Source of the DNA: Astropecten irregularis
Taxonomy: Eukaryota > Echinodermata > Asteroidea > Paxillosida > Astropectinidae
Direction of reading: 5' to 3'
NCBI GenBank assembly: GCA_963971285.1
Contig: OZ020253.1
Coordinates: 15,946,528 to 16,010,527, forward strand
Length of the DNA stretch: 64,000 nt
The position numbers were made by a program, and so were the translations under genes. The notes under the pieces were generated by a model. It made no database searches. It was not told where the DNA came from and worked only from the letters and a program-made list of their open reading frames with translations. This document shows, piece after piece, positions 1-10,710 of this stretch (position 1 is its first letter; each line of letters starts with the position of its first letter).

Positions 1-316
1 TTTAGAAATCTTGATTGATTTTAGAAATCTTGATTGATTTTAGAAGTCTTGATTGATTTTAAAAATCTTGATTGATTTTAGAAATCGTGATTGATTTTAG
101 AAATCGTGATTGATTTTAGAAATCTTGATTGATTTTAGAAATCTTGATTGATTTTAGAAATCTTGATTGATTTTAGAAATCTTGATTGATTTTAGAAATC
201 TTGATTGATTTTAGAAATCTTGATTGATTTTAAAAATTGTGATTGATTTCAGAAATCGTGATTGATTTTAGAAATCATGGTTGATTTTTGAAATCTTGAT
301 TGATTTTACAAATCTT
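1..316. repeat. 19-bp tandem satellite, cut by the window edge
   Basis: About 16 head-to-tail copies of a 19-bp unit (TTTAGAAATCTTGATTGAT) with occasional point changes (AATCGTGAT, AAAAATT). The array starts before position 1, so its full length is unknown. It stops where ordinary AT-rich sequence begins near 317. The regular short period with no unique spacers rules out a CRISPR array. It has no coding potential. Confidence 0.95.
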
Positions 317-474
317 GACACACGCGACCAAATATGACTGGTTCTTATTTCATTTGTCAAAATTTGGTCATTTGACTTATTATGGAAAATTTTGACCTTA
401 TATGATTACATATTTTTTGACTAATTTCGACTGAATACTTGTCTGATTTTGACTTCAGTCAGTTACTCAGTACC

Positions 475-576
475 TATGGAACATCATTTTTGTGCACAGT
501 CTACATATTGTTGGTGCACATGTGTTATGGAACATCATTTTTGTGCACAGTCTACATATTGTTGGTGCACATGTGT
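475..576. repeat. Exact 51-bp tandem duplication
   Basis: A 51-bp segment beginning TATGGAACATCATTTTTGTG is present twice in direct tandem (475-525 and 526-576) with no visible difference, so the duplication is recent. Each unit contains GTGCAC twice. Confidence 0.9.
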
Positions 577-2504
577 TCTATGTACATGTAGATCACAATA
601 AAGTTATTTAAGTTGCCGTCATTTGTCACTTCTCACTTTAAAATGCTGACATCTGGAATGTTTATTTGTGAAGGTTGTTATGCACCATCGCTGTGGTTAC
701 AAGGAATTTGCGTAGTCCCATTAACCAACCCAAGTTCATGACATTGTTGTGTACGTTTGCATGTAACAATAAATCATGACACACCACACATTGTGTAGCT
801 GGGATTTGCAGTCCCAGACAGATATGGGATAAATATTGACATGGAGTTACATTGTGTCTTTGTGACAGCTTCTGTATTTCATAAGTTTGACATCATTTGT
901 TTTGTCTGGTAACATATTTGTGTGGATTGAAGGACTGGCTTTGATTTCATTACTTACCTTTTTGTGTTTTGTTTGGATAATTTGTTCATGGCATGTGTAA
1001 CAATACGGACATTTGCTTGGGATCAGTTCACATGTTGAACCTGTTTCTTTATATTACATGTACATGTACATATTACATGTACATGTACATGTACCATCGC
1101 TTCTGTATTTTCATAACATGTACATGTACAGTATGTACATGTACATGTACATACTGTACATTACGACAAAGGTTGACCTGCATTTTAACACCCACATTTT
1201 GTAGTATTGTAATTACGGGATGCTGTCAACATTTGACCTAGCTGCTCTAGAGAAAGTAAATGAAATTGTATTACCCGGTAAATGAAAAATGACAGAAAAA
1301 TGATGAATGAAAGGTAGCAGAAACTCCCTTTGGACTCTAAGCATAATTCTCCTTTTGTAGCAAACTCTGTAATATCATTACTTTTACTAAGGGGGTAAAG
1401 TGACATTTGTAATCAAAACCAAATACCAGGTCATCACACAGGTTAGGAATTCCAAACGGAACAGGCGTAAACATAAATTGTTGAATTTTTTCTGTGGCCA
1501 AATCTATTCACACAGTTGCTAGCAGGATCCAGGTTTTGGTTAATAAATGTGATGGTCTTTTCACAATGAACACATAATAGTTTGATGACGAACAGATTTT
1601 TCAATTCTGATGTTGTAGATCAAACTGAATTGAGAAATTCTACAATCTTTACAATTCAGGCTGCAATGTTTTTTAAAATAGAAAACGGATAATAGCTCAG
1701 CGGGAACCTTGGGAAGCATTTGAGAATAGAGAGGCCGGCTTTGGGTACATTATTTTGTGGTTCCACATGGGTGCACAGTCTCAAACAAATATAAGTACTG
1801 CAACCCCCCCTTCTAAACTATTGTGGAGTAGTCCTAATGAATATTCATAGAGGTCATGGAGGATTCCCACACAGGCAGTCTGGGGGGCAGCCTGTTGCAT
1901 GTGTTGGAATGCAGTGGTTAGTGTGTTGACAAGACACAGAGGCTGTGAGTACTGTAAAGACCCCTATCCCTCACACCTGACTGTTGTCATCTACCCTGCA
2001 GTGGGTTAGATCAGAGCATGCTATTGTGGTGTCCTCTACAGACTCACCTGGATTAAGCCTGATGTTCTGTATAGGGATTTACTGATTATCTGTTCTATCC
2101 ATTGAGGGAAGTGAAGCCAGTTCTAGCTGCTGCTTGTATGTATCTGTATACTGGTACATGTGTTACAAGCTGGACAAAGTCTTTATACTTTGCATGTTAT
2201 ACAATCTCAATCAAGTCTGGATGATTGCAAGTGATTCTGGAGTGAGCCTGTATAAATTAAGTAAGTAATGAATGAAATTTATGACAAATTCCTTTTAATA
2301 GTACTTATTTCCACTTGTAAACATCTGAGAGAACCTGAGTTGACAATATAGACACTGGCTTTGTTTACCTGGAGTTCCCTCTATGATGTTGTTTGACTTG
2401 GTGTACATGATTTGTGTCAACTTCTGGTAGTTCGGCAGTTGTATTCCTAGCAAAAAGTTCTTGCAAAAGATTTGTTTGTTCTAACATTGATGCTCAGACT
2501 AAGT
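577..2504. other. Non-coding stretch, no gene recognised
   Basis: Apart from the TACATG microsatellite near 1.05-1.16 kb I see no exon-like ORF with splice sites, no RNA gene and no clear transposon ends. Short ORFs here lie in low-complexity CATGTAC sequence. Confidence 0.6.
1050..1162. repeat. TACATG microsatellite clusters
   Basis: Several runs of self-complementary (TACATG)n separated by short spacers. The same hexamer recurs as isolated ACATGTA words throughout the window, suggesting a genome-wide property of this organism. Confidence 0.85.
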
Positions 2505-2577
2505 GAGGAGGCCCTGATGTTTTGAGAAAATTTTAGAAAGATCCTGCCAGGAGCGAAACGTCAGGCCCTCCTAACTC
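2505..2577 (+). mobile_element. Penelope-like terminal module (GATCCTGCYAGGATC-GAAAC type)
   Basis: The module reads CCTGATG, a spacer, a short hairpin GATCCTGCCAGGAGC, then GAAACGTCAGGCCCTCC. The outer arms GAGGAGGCCCTGATG and GTCAGGCCCTCCTAACTC are largely complementary. Related copies occur near 6.24, 30.18, 44.16, 54.23, 57.21 and 62.0 kb. CTGATG plus hairpin plus GAAAC resembles a hammerhead core and the terminal repeats of Penelope-like retroelements; this link is inference, and stem III would be almost absent. Confidence 0.5.
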
Positions 2578-2757
2578 AGAGCATTTGTATTACTTGTATT
2601 GTTATAATAGTGCTTAGTGGAATAAGGGAAGTTCTGATACAACATTCAAAGACCTGACAGAACTTCGTGCTTTTTCAAACAGAAAAAAAATCTTGAAAAA
2701 GAAATGTTATTAAAACTTGACCTGCTAGTGCTACCATACTGCGTACATGTTGGCCTA

Positions 2758-2929
2758 CAGTGGAACACCTCTAAAACGAACACTCAACATTTGACTATAA
2801 AATACTGAACATCATTCCTGGCTCCTAATGTTGGAGTACAATACATAAAGAATATGCTTCATTCTGAACGACCACTATTACAGACAATTTCTGTGCATCC
2901 TGCTATGTTCATTACAACGGCGTCCACTG
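2758..2929. mobile_element. Pogo/mariner-type MITE with TA target duplication
   Basis: A 172-bp non-coding element. The left end CAGTGGAACACCTCTAAAAC matches the reverse complement of the right end (CAGTGGACGCCGTTGTAATG) with TA on both sides. CAGT...AACGAACA ends of this kind are typical of pogo/Tigger elements. A second diverged, inverted copy lies at about 14345-14510. Confidence 0.75.
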
Positions 2930-2991
2930 TATCAAGCATTAGCGAAGTCTCACCTCTCAACAGCACTGGATGCACTGTCCACATCATGTAT

Positions 2992-3324
2992 TCATATTGC
3001 TACGATGTTTGTTTGAATTTGAAATACTTCATCTGCATTTTTAATATCAATTTCTAAAGGAATATATTTTGAACTTTGAAATTTACTTTTCAGTGTATCA
3101 TAAACCCGTAATGGCATTGATAATATTGAGTCGTCGTATTGAGAGGAGAAGTACCGGTTGATTAATGCACTTTGCTCCCGTTGAAGAGTCTGGTTAAATA
3201 TTGCATGGCTACTCCTATTATTTACTGTTTGCTGCAGATGATATGCCATCAGTGCTTCTGAATATAAATGGCTCAACTCATATGGATGAAGTGGTGTCAT
3301 GGTTGGTTGGTAGAGCCTTGCCAA
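2992..3324 (-). CDS. Unrecognised 110-codon open reading frame
   Basis: An uninterrupted frame of 110 codons on the minus strand with balanced composition (MARLYQPTMTPLHPYELSHL at the start, a helical middle rich in L, Q and Y, and a C-terminus with alternating charges). It does not lie in obvious low-complexity sequence, unlike most other ORFs of this size here. I recognise no domain, see no splice partner and cannot assign a function. It could be a fragment of a mobile-element protein or a chance ORF. Confidence 0.25.
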   Translation of the reverse strand: MARLYQPTMTPLHPYELSHLYSEALMAYHLQQTVNNRSSHAIFNQTLQREQSALINRYFSSQYDDSILSMPLRVYDTLKSKFQSSKYIPLEIDIKNADEVFQIQTNIVAI

Positions 3325-4182
3325 TCAAATAGTTAAAAGGGCAAAATAATTTTTTTTCTGTATTTTCAATAGGGCCTACAGTTTATTTCTTGTACAGTAT
3401 ACACGTAGTTATATTGAAAATAATATTTTGTTTGAATCCTGCAGGCTTGATTCCCATTTGATTCGATTTTCTTTGTTCACTGTTCAAATTCAATGACTTA
3501 AATTCATTCAGTCAGACGTTTCCATTGTGGTCTATTAGATAAAGTTAAAATAAATAATAAAAAATTAGATACAATTATTTTTCAGTTTTGGGGATTTTTT
3601 TTTAAGTGGCCTAAACATGTACGGTAACCTTCATCCAGGTGTCATCCAATGGGCCAAACACCAGGCTTATGAAATGGACACCTCATATTTAAAAAACTGC
3701 ATGCAGGAAACTTTGAATAACAACATGTAGTTCCATCAGAGCTTTAAAATTTGATTTTAATACAAATGTTTTTGTTGATAGGAATGAACTCATTGAAAAT
3801 GTTTACAGTTGACTAAAAGCACTGAGTGACAGGCCTTCATGTATCAACACTGATCAATGCTACTTGTGTACAAAATACAGAGTTATTTTTACATATAAGT
3901 ATCTGTACATGTTATGGAGGTATTTATAATACAGGAGTTATTTTTATCTGTAGTTTTTTTTTTCAATACAATGACAAATGTTATGATCAGGTGTCATCAT
4001 CGCTGTCCATTGCAACATCTGCTAGTCGTTATAACACCTTTGATTGTCCCAGCATTATTTCAGATTGATCACTCGCTGATGTTGTTGAAAAGAAGTCTTT
4101 ATGCATCTGCTGTGTGGTGTTGGTAAAATTTGAACTACTGTACAGTGATAGGATGTGGATGTATAATTTGTGAATCAGGGTT
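3325..4182. other. AT-rich non-coding stretch
   Basis: AT-rich sequence with homopolymer T runs. No exon, RNA gene or element boundary could be identified. Confidence 0.6.
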
Positions 4183-4322
4183 GATCTCACCGAACTCATC
4201 GTAACTTTTACTATTAATCGCAGGACTTATGATGCATTGTAGCCCTACGTAGGTAACGATGGGTCATCCTTCTTGACTTGAGTTACGATTGATCGCAGGG
4301 CTTCATTAAATCGACCCTTGGG
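4183..4322. mobile_element. Hairpin MITE, AACTCATCGTAAC family
   Basis: The ends GGGTTGATCTCACC and GCTTCATTAAATCGACCC are imperfect inverted repeats, followed inward by AACTCATCGTAACT and its complement-like AGTTACGATTGATCG. Further copies are at 14655-14835, 27484-27595 and 55826-56210. The termini belong to the GGGG(C/T)C-ATTTCA group seen across the window. Confidence 0.7.
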
Positions 4323-6235
4323 CCAGTCAAATACATGTACCGGTAGTTACGGTACGTTAAATTCACTTGAGAATTATTATGTGGCTTCCCACTAGTATAA
4401 CGTTTCAAACATAATTACTTCTCTGCACTCAACATAGCTAAGTTTTTAGCAACAATCTGAAAGTTGGCTGTTATTACAGAAAAGAGCTTGTCTTGCAAAA
4501 CAGATGGTCAAAGTATGTCAGGCATTTGATGTTTGTAAATTGCAAACGGGATATGTTCTAAACAGAAGCTAGGACTGTATCTAGTTGCCAAGATGATGTT
4601 CTTTGAGTTATGAATACAGTACATACAGGGTATAACCCTCACAATCTTGCATGTCTTGTCAGTCATAACAATCTTGATAAATTTTAGGCACATAGTTCAG
4701 ACCAGACCAGGAATTTGAGTAATTGAAGCTCAGCTACATACAGTTTGTAGCATTGTGTCATCACAACCAGTCATATGTAGAGGGGAGAGACAGGGTAGCA
4801 GGAATGGAACATTAGACATGGAATGTTGGAATTTGCTGAAGTTACAGGTTTTTCCCTGGAATGAGCAGGGACCTGGGCTATGTGTGAACATCAATCAGTC
4901 TTTTGATCCAGGGAGGTGTGGGATGGGGTGAGGTGGGGTGGGGGTTTTAACATATGAGGTGAGCAGGAGGGTGAGTGATTGAAACGAAACCACTAGATTC
5001 AGAGATTATTTGAGAACTTTTTTATACATATTTTGCATAGTGTATGTGATAACTTCATTTGCACACATTATCAGGCATGTTACTTGAAAAAGAAAGTCTT
5101 AAAATGTTTATGTATGTATGTAGTCATTGCAAAACATTTAAATGACTCTTGTATTATACACACATGAATAACATGTACAGTATAGGTCTACATGTACATC
5201 TGTGGTTTCAAAGAGCAAGAGAGATACCAAGTTGGAGCATGGAGGAAGGGGTCTCTCTTCCTTCCTCCATGGTTGGAGGTAGAGGCTTATACATGTACCA
5301 AGTAGTCTACCTTATTCCAAGAGAATGCATACAGAAACACTGTCCATGGTGCAGTATGCACATTGTACATGTACATGTATACGATGCTTGTCAGAAAATG
5401 GACCAGAATTTCTATATTATACATCATCTAGGCCTAATGTGCAATCGTGCAGCGCATGACCCTGCTGCAAGTAGCGTACAGTATGTGAAATGTTTGACTT
5501 TACACAGGTACAGGTACTTGTATGTGCTGTACATAATAATGCAGCGAGCCTTGAAGTACTGTTGAGTATGTACATGCGCATAATGCATGATGAATGGAAT
5601 GTGTTACCATGGCTACATGTACACGCTTGCTCACTATAGCTGCTTTTCAGATGACATTCCCACTGGGCAAATAATGCTGGCTATAGGTTAAGCAGTTCAT
5701 AACTCCATTGTGGCTGGTGGGCTGGAGGGCTCTGTAAACACCGCACTCCTGGAGTTTAGGTAAATCACACGTAGCATATAACAGGTAGATAATTATATTG
5801 AAGGTTTGGGCTGCTGTACAGGTAGGCTTTATAGACTAGACGTGTGTGTGAGTGAGATCTCTAGGCTGTGTATAGTGAGTGGAACCAGTAGTGGGTACAT
5901 TCAGACAGCGTTTTAAATCAAATCAACTGTTTTATCCCGATCGGTTTCAACAATTTGTGTCTGGATGTTCTATTTAAAACTGTTTTATATTTAAAATAGA
6001 TCAGTTATATCCGCTGCTAAAACATCAAAGTTAAATTGCTTGGGAGGAAGGTTTAGTGCTAAAAACCGATTGAGTTTACTGCAAAAACACTGTCTGGACG
6101 GTATAACTTTCCAGATATCTTACACAGTAAGATAGTATTTTTTTAAATAGTACCGTATGGAATGATAAAGTACTTTTTCTTATGTCATCAGCCAAAATGA
6201 CCTGAAATATATCAAATGCTTGGAGTTACATGTAG
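4323..6235. other. Non-coding stretch, no gene recognised
   Basis: Contains scattered ACATGTAC words and a GT/AG-rich patch near 4.92 kb. The 138-codon ORF at 5149-5565 reads through this low-complexity sequence and shows no domain or plausible splice context. Confidence 0.55.
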
Positions 6236-6290
6236 GAGGGCCTGACGCATTTCGATCCTAGCAGGATCTATCTCAAAGGCTACAAAAATG
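6236..6290 (-). mobile_element. Penelope-like terminal module, minus copy
   Basis: On the minus strand this reads GATCCTGCTAGGATC, a perfect 6-bp hairpin, then GAAATGCGTCAGGCCCTCC. It matches the 2.5-kb copy except for an extra TG between GAAA and CGTC. Confidence 0.5.
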
Positions 6291-7960
6291 AATGTCCTCA
6301 AAGACTGAATTTCGTTTGAAAATGTCAATGCGCTTGTTGTGCTACATTCATTTCTATGGTAGCCACTTAATTGCAGTTTGTGTGAACCTCCAAATGGTAG
6401 TTGATAAAAAAGTTTCCTGTCCCCAAACTCAAATTACTCTGTTGTGTTGGACTTCAGAAGGACACTGGTCTGTAAACTGTAAGCCCAGACCATAGAGCTA
6501 TAGGAACAGATGCCCAGACATAGTGACTTGATTTTTAATAGCAGGATGGTGTAATGGCTCACCTTGGCCAGTATTACCTGGCTCAGATTAGTTGGACTTT
6601 GGTGGATTGGAAATTAGTCTCCAGCCAGAGGGCCTTCTGGTGATAAAGTAAGGTATTTGATGTGGTGATGGTAATGGAGGGGGCAGTGTCATGCTAATGA
6701 GTAGAAGTCAGTCTGTGACCTTGCAAATTCCATGGCAGAAAGATGGTGAGGTGGGGATTGGGTGCCAGATGGAAAGATGAATTGAATAGCCGAAATAATC
6801 TTGCCCCCCCCCCCTCCGAATCCTTTACAGTTACGCCACGCGTCCGAAATGCTACTTGCTATTTCCTTGAAGTTGAAAAACCCAGCATCTGATGAACCAA
6901 GATTTCCCATGGTGACTGTTTGCACTGTTTATGAACTGTTGGAGTCCATTTTCTGTTTCAAACTCAATAATTGTTTTTGGAGGCCTTGCAAATCTGATAC
7001 GCTGCCTTTAAGCATGGAGGAAGGAAGAGATGGTTGTACCTTTTTGGGCATCACAGGGCTGGGAATATTCATTGAAATGTTAATTTCCCTGCTGTAGTTC
7101 ATTGTGAACTGTTTATATTCGAAGCAATTTCACTGCACTATTAAATTAAGAAATATCGGACAAATATCTTGAACAGTTGTCAATTATTAAATTCCCTGTG
7201 GTTTTGTTCAGAAGTTCTTGCGTCACGCAAAGTGGGCTCTTGCTGAAATACTGTGAATGCTCACTGTGGCAGAATTTATGGCCGAGTTACATATAATCGG
7301 AAAGAAGGGAAAGTGAAATCCATCCATATGCCATTCACAGCTAGATTTCTCAAACAAACTTGGCTGGAAGGTGTTTTTATTTCTTTTGGGTGGTGTAGGC
7401 CTACAGGATTGTGAGATTGCGGCTGACTCAGGTTGGGTAACTTCTCTCCCACGTTTTCTATGAAACAGAACCCACACAGAAACACCCAAGAATAGAACAA
7501 TCGTTCCCTGTACAATCAGTGGTCTCTTTGTGTTGCATTCCTTGCCATAGGGAGGTATAGCTTACTCCCCACAACAAAAGAAACCACTCTTGGGTTACAA
7601 ACTAGTCAAACGGTCCATCCGGTTCCCAACTTTTTAAGGATGATGTCGCTTCAGTTGTTACGGTCAATCATTCATTGTCACTCACGACGTTCATTATTAT
7701 TCCTATACCATTATGATTTTTAATAATGGGGTAAATATTTGGTGAAATTATCCCGAGCCTTATTTGGTCGTGTAAAATTGATTTGAATTTCACAGTTTAT
7801 TGGAAGTTGTGGCTTTCTGCAGATACATGTAGGTATTTTGGTAATGCATCAATGTCGTGCATAGATGTAGTAGGTTGTGTGAGCGTGGTAAGTTGATATT
7901 CAGTACACCATGACCATGACACAGTGTAGTCCATTGTTTATGTTTTATTCATTGTCAGCT

Positions 7961-8280
7961 TAAAGGTACTATCATACTTTGGTAGCATACCGAAACAGAA
8001 ATCTTCCCAGATTTACCAATAACTTCCAAGGTATAAAGATGGTGATGGTAGAAACATACCATTAAAGTTTTCACCAAAGACAATTTTGATCTTTTAAAGA
8101 TCAAAAATAAAAGTGAAAAGATTGAAAAAATACTGTGGCCATTTTTCACTGTTTTCTCAAAAGTGGGCACTGTATGGGACTGAAATTTTCACAGATGACT
8201 TTTACTGATATCTTTCTTGATATATTTGCCCATGAATCTGTATTTCTTTGACAAAAACCAAAGTATGATATTACATTTAA
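7961..8280. mobile_element. TTAA-flanked MITE, TATCATACTTTGGT family, copy 1
   Basis: Begins TTAAAGGTACTATCATACTT and ends with the complement (AAGTATGATATTACATTTAA). TTAA on both sides suggests piggyBac-type target choice. The non-coding interior contains GATCTTTTAAAGATC, and a block GGGACTGAAATTTTCACAGA conserved in all copies. Confidence 0.85.
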
Positions 8281-9199
8281 AAGTACATGTACATGGGACT
8301 TTAATTTTACCCATGAACACTGGTGATTCCAAATAATTATGTACTTTCTAAGTACTGCTTCAGTTGAAATGGTTGCTTACATGTAGATAAGTATATAATG
8401 TATCTCAATTAAACTGGAAGAATGCGTTGGAATGAACAGGATTGCCTGTGGGAAGCAGTAGCCATGCTGTAAGAGCAAACAAATATGCATTTACTTGTTT
8501 GGGCACCAGTTCCAAACCCAACATGCATCTAATGCTTACATTGTCATACATCAGTTTATATTTAACTATGGAGCTAATAGCTCCATGATTTAACGAATTC
8601 TCAGTCCTTAAATACCTGTGCTTGTTCTTTATTACCAGCATAGCATCTTTAATGCAAAAATAATTAGAAACCAGTCAACACATAGCATGGCTATACCTCC
8701 ACCCCCTTGCCCCCATGCCTGTGGGTTTTATTTCATTTGCATAGGCCCAGCTTGGCTACCTGGCAATGTCTGGCAAATATTTGTTCAGGTAATTCCCCTA
8801 ACCACCAGCCTGCTTGCCACAGGTAGTGTATGCCATACCACCAGACTTGCCCAGGTAGTCTAGAGAATGTTTGCTTCTGATGCTTAGGAATTTGTCTGGT
8901 GCAACTACCTGTAGTACTAGTACAGGAGGAGGAGGCTGGTATCAGCCATACATGTACATGTACCATGATGTGCCAGACAAGCTGAAGTAGGGCTTTTGGC
9001 TTGTCTATAAACTTGCCAAATAGACTCCTGTGCTCATTACACGGTGTCAACATGCTCTTTAGCTGCAACTCTACATACCACTCCAACTCACAAGGTGATT
9101 GTTGTATGTTTACTGTATAAAAATGTATGTTGTTTCTAGTGCTTGTGGTAAAATTGCTGCATTTATGATGGTATTACGGTTCCTTTCTCCTTGGTCGCA

Positions 9200-9560
9200 T
9201 TGAGAAAAAATAGCAGGTAATTTCATACTTTAATTGGTTTTTGTCAAAGAATTCAGATTCATGAGCATAAATATAAAGAAATAGGTATAATGTCCAGTCT
9301 TGTGAAATTCCCAGTGCCACACAGTGCCCACGCTTTGAGAAACAGTGATCTAAACACACACAGTATTTTAAAATCTGTTCACTGGATTTTCGATGTTCCA
9401 AAGAAAAACATTCTCTTGGGCCAATTGGTTTTACTCTTTTCTGGATAAATACAGCATTTCAGGCAGTTTTATTTCAACGGTAGGCCTATGTTTCTACCAT
9501 CACCATCTTTATACATTGTAAGTTATAGGTAAATCTCTGAAGATTTTTGTTTTGGTATGC
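9200..9560. mobile_element. TTAA-flanked MITE family, old degraded copy
   Basis: Matches the 7.96-kb family in reverse orientation over AATACAGCATTTCAGGCAG, TTTCTACCATCACCATCTTT and TTATAGGTAAATCT, but both ends are eroded. Confidence 0.65.
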
Positions 9561-10555
9561 TGCCAAATTGCTTGCAGGAGGGGCTCAACTTTCATTCTAG
9601 ATTCATCTACATGTAGGTTCTATCCGGGAGGTATTATACCTGATTATATGGCCATTTTGTAAAGTTGTCTGCTTTACGTACAACAGATCTATTGGCTCTT
9701 ACCGTGGTTTTACCAAGCTGAATGTCACCATTCACGACAGTACAGACTTTATAACATGCGAACAAAATTGTCTTTGATAAACACTGCATTATGCACACAG
9801 GTTAATTGTGTTGAACTTTCCAGTAACCTTTTGTATTAAGTTCTCTTTTACGTAAGCCTTAACAATTAAATATCCTTTTACAAATTCATGGGAGTTGAGT
9901 TGACTGTACATTTATTGTGCAGTGGAGCGGACACCGTGGCCAATGATAACCTTGAACTTAGCCATCCGTTGCCATAGCAATTGGATGTCAGTTTAATTTG
10001 GTTAATTAAGAAAGTGGAGTTAGCAAGCGCTAAATGTGAAATTATAATGAACTCAATTTATGTATATATATGACATGCCAGGATATTACAATCATTTGTG
10101 TAGGGCCTACATAAATTTTTAAAGACTATCCAGCCATTTCAATGAGAGAGCTCTGTACACAGAGAATTGTAAGTGTAGCTGTTTGATTTTATTCCTATGG
10201 ACAGTCTTTTTTTCTGTTGTTAGAGTGAGCAACTCTAGGCCAAATTTCTATTTTTAAAAACTTGCCTTAATTACTGCATTGAAACTATTCACCATTGCAC
10301 CAAATTAGTCGTAGGCCCTATAATGTAGGCTATCGCAGCTAATAGTAGAGTTGACAAAGCAGCTGCAGTCTGTTCATGAATTTTATTGAATTTAATTACA
10401 CTGTACGTGTATAGGGCCTATGGATTGATAACAAACTTGCAAAATGTTGCAGAATCGAGGGAATGATTTTTAAATATCCACCTGCAAATTGGTTGACTTT
10501 CTGTGGATCTGAGCAATTGAATGTCATCAGTTTTAGTCTCATTTGTAAAGGCCTT
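9561..10555. other. Non-coding stretch
   Basis: AT-rich unique-looking sequence without exon-like ORFs or clear repeat boundaries. Confidence 0.55.
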
Positions 10556-10710
10556 TTCACATGATGCTAACAAAAACTTGCAAAGCTTGCGAGTTGTTCA
10601 CAAGCTTGAGAAATATCTCGAGGATTCTCCAGGGATGTCCGATGTCGGTCACTCTCACAATCACGCTCACTCGCAATCTTGCACTTGCTGGTTTGTTAGC
10701 ATTGTGTGAA
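10556..10710. mobile_element. Hairpin MITE, TTCACAYRATGCTAACAAA termini
   Basis: Left end TTCACATGATGCTAACAAA and right end TTTGTTAGCATTGTGTGAA are inverted repeats with two mismatches, followed inward by CTTGCAA/CTTGCGAG complements. About 155 bp and non-coding. The flanking GGCCTTTTC also begins the element at 24.89 kb. Confidence 0.7.

Noticed and set aside
1..316. CRISPR-like repeat array
   Set aside because: Units are contiguous with no unique spacers, in a eukaryotic sequence.
5149..5565. 138-codon ORF
   Set aside because: Low-complexity CATGTAC words, no splice sites and no domain.
8733..9086. 117-codon minus-strand ORF
   Set aside because: Rich in Cys/Ser/Trp runs and interrupted by ACATGTAC words; no evidence beyond the open frame.
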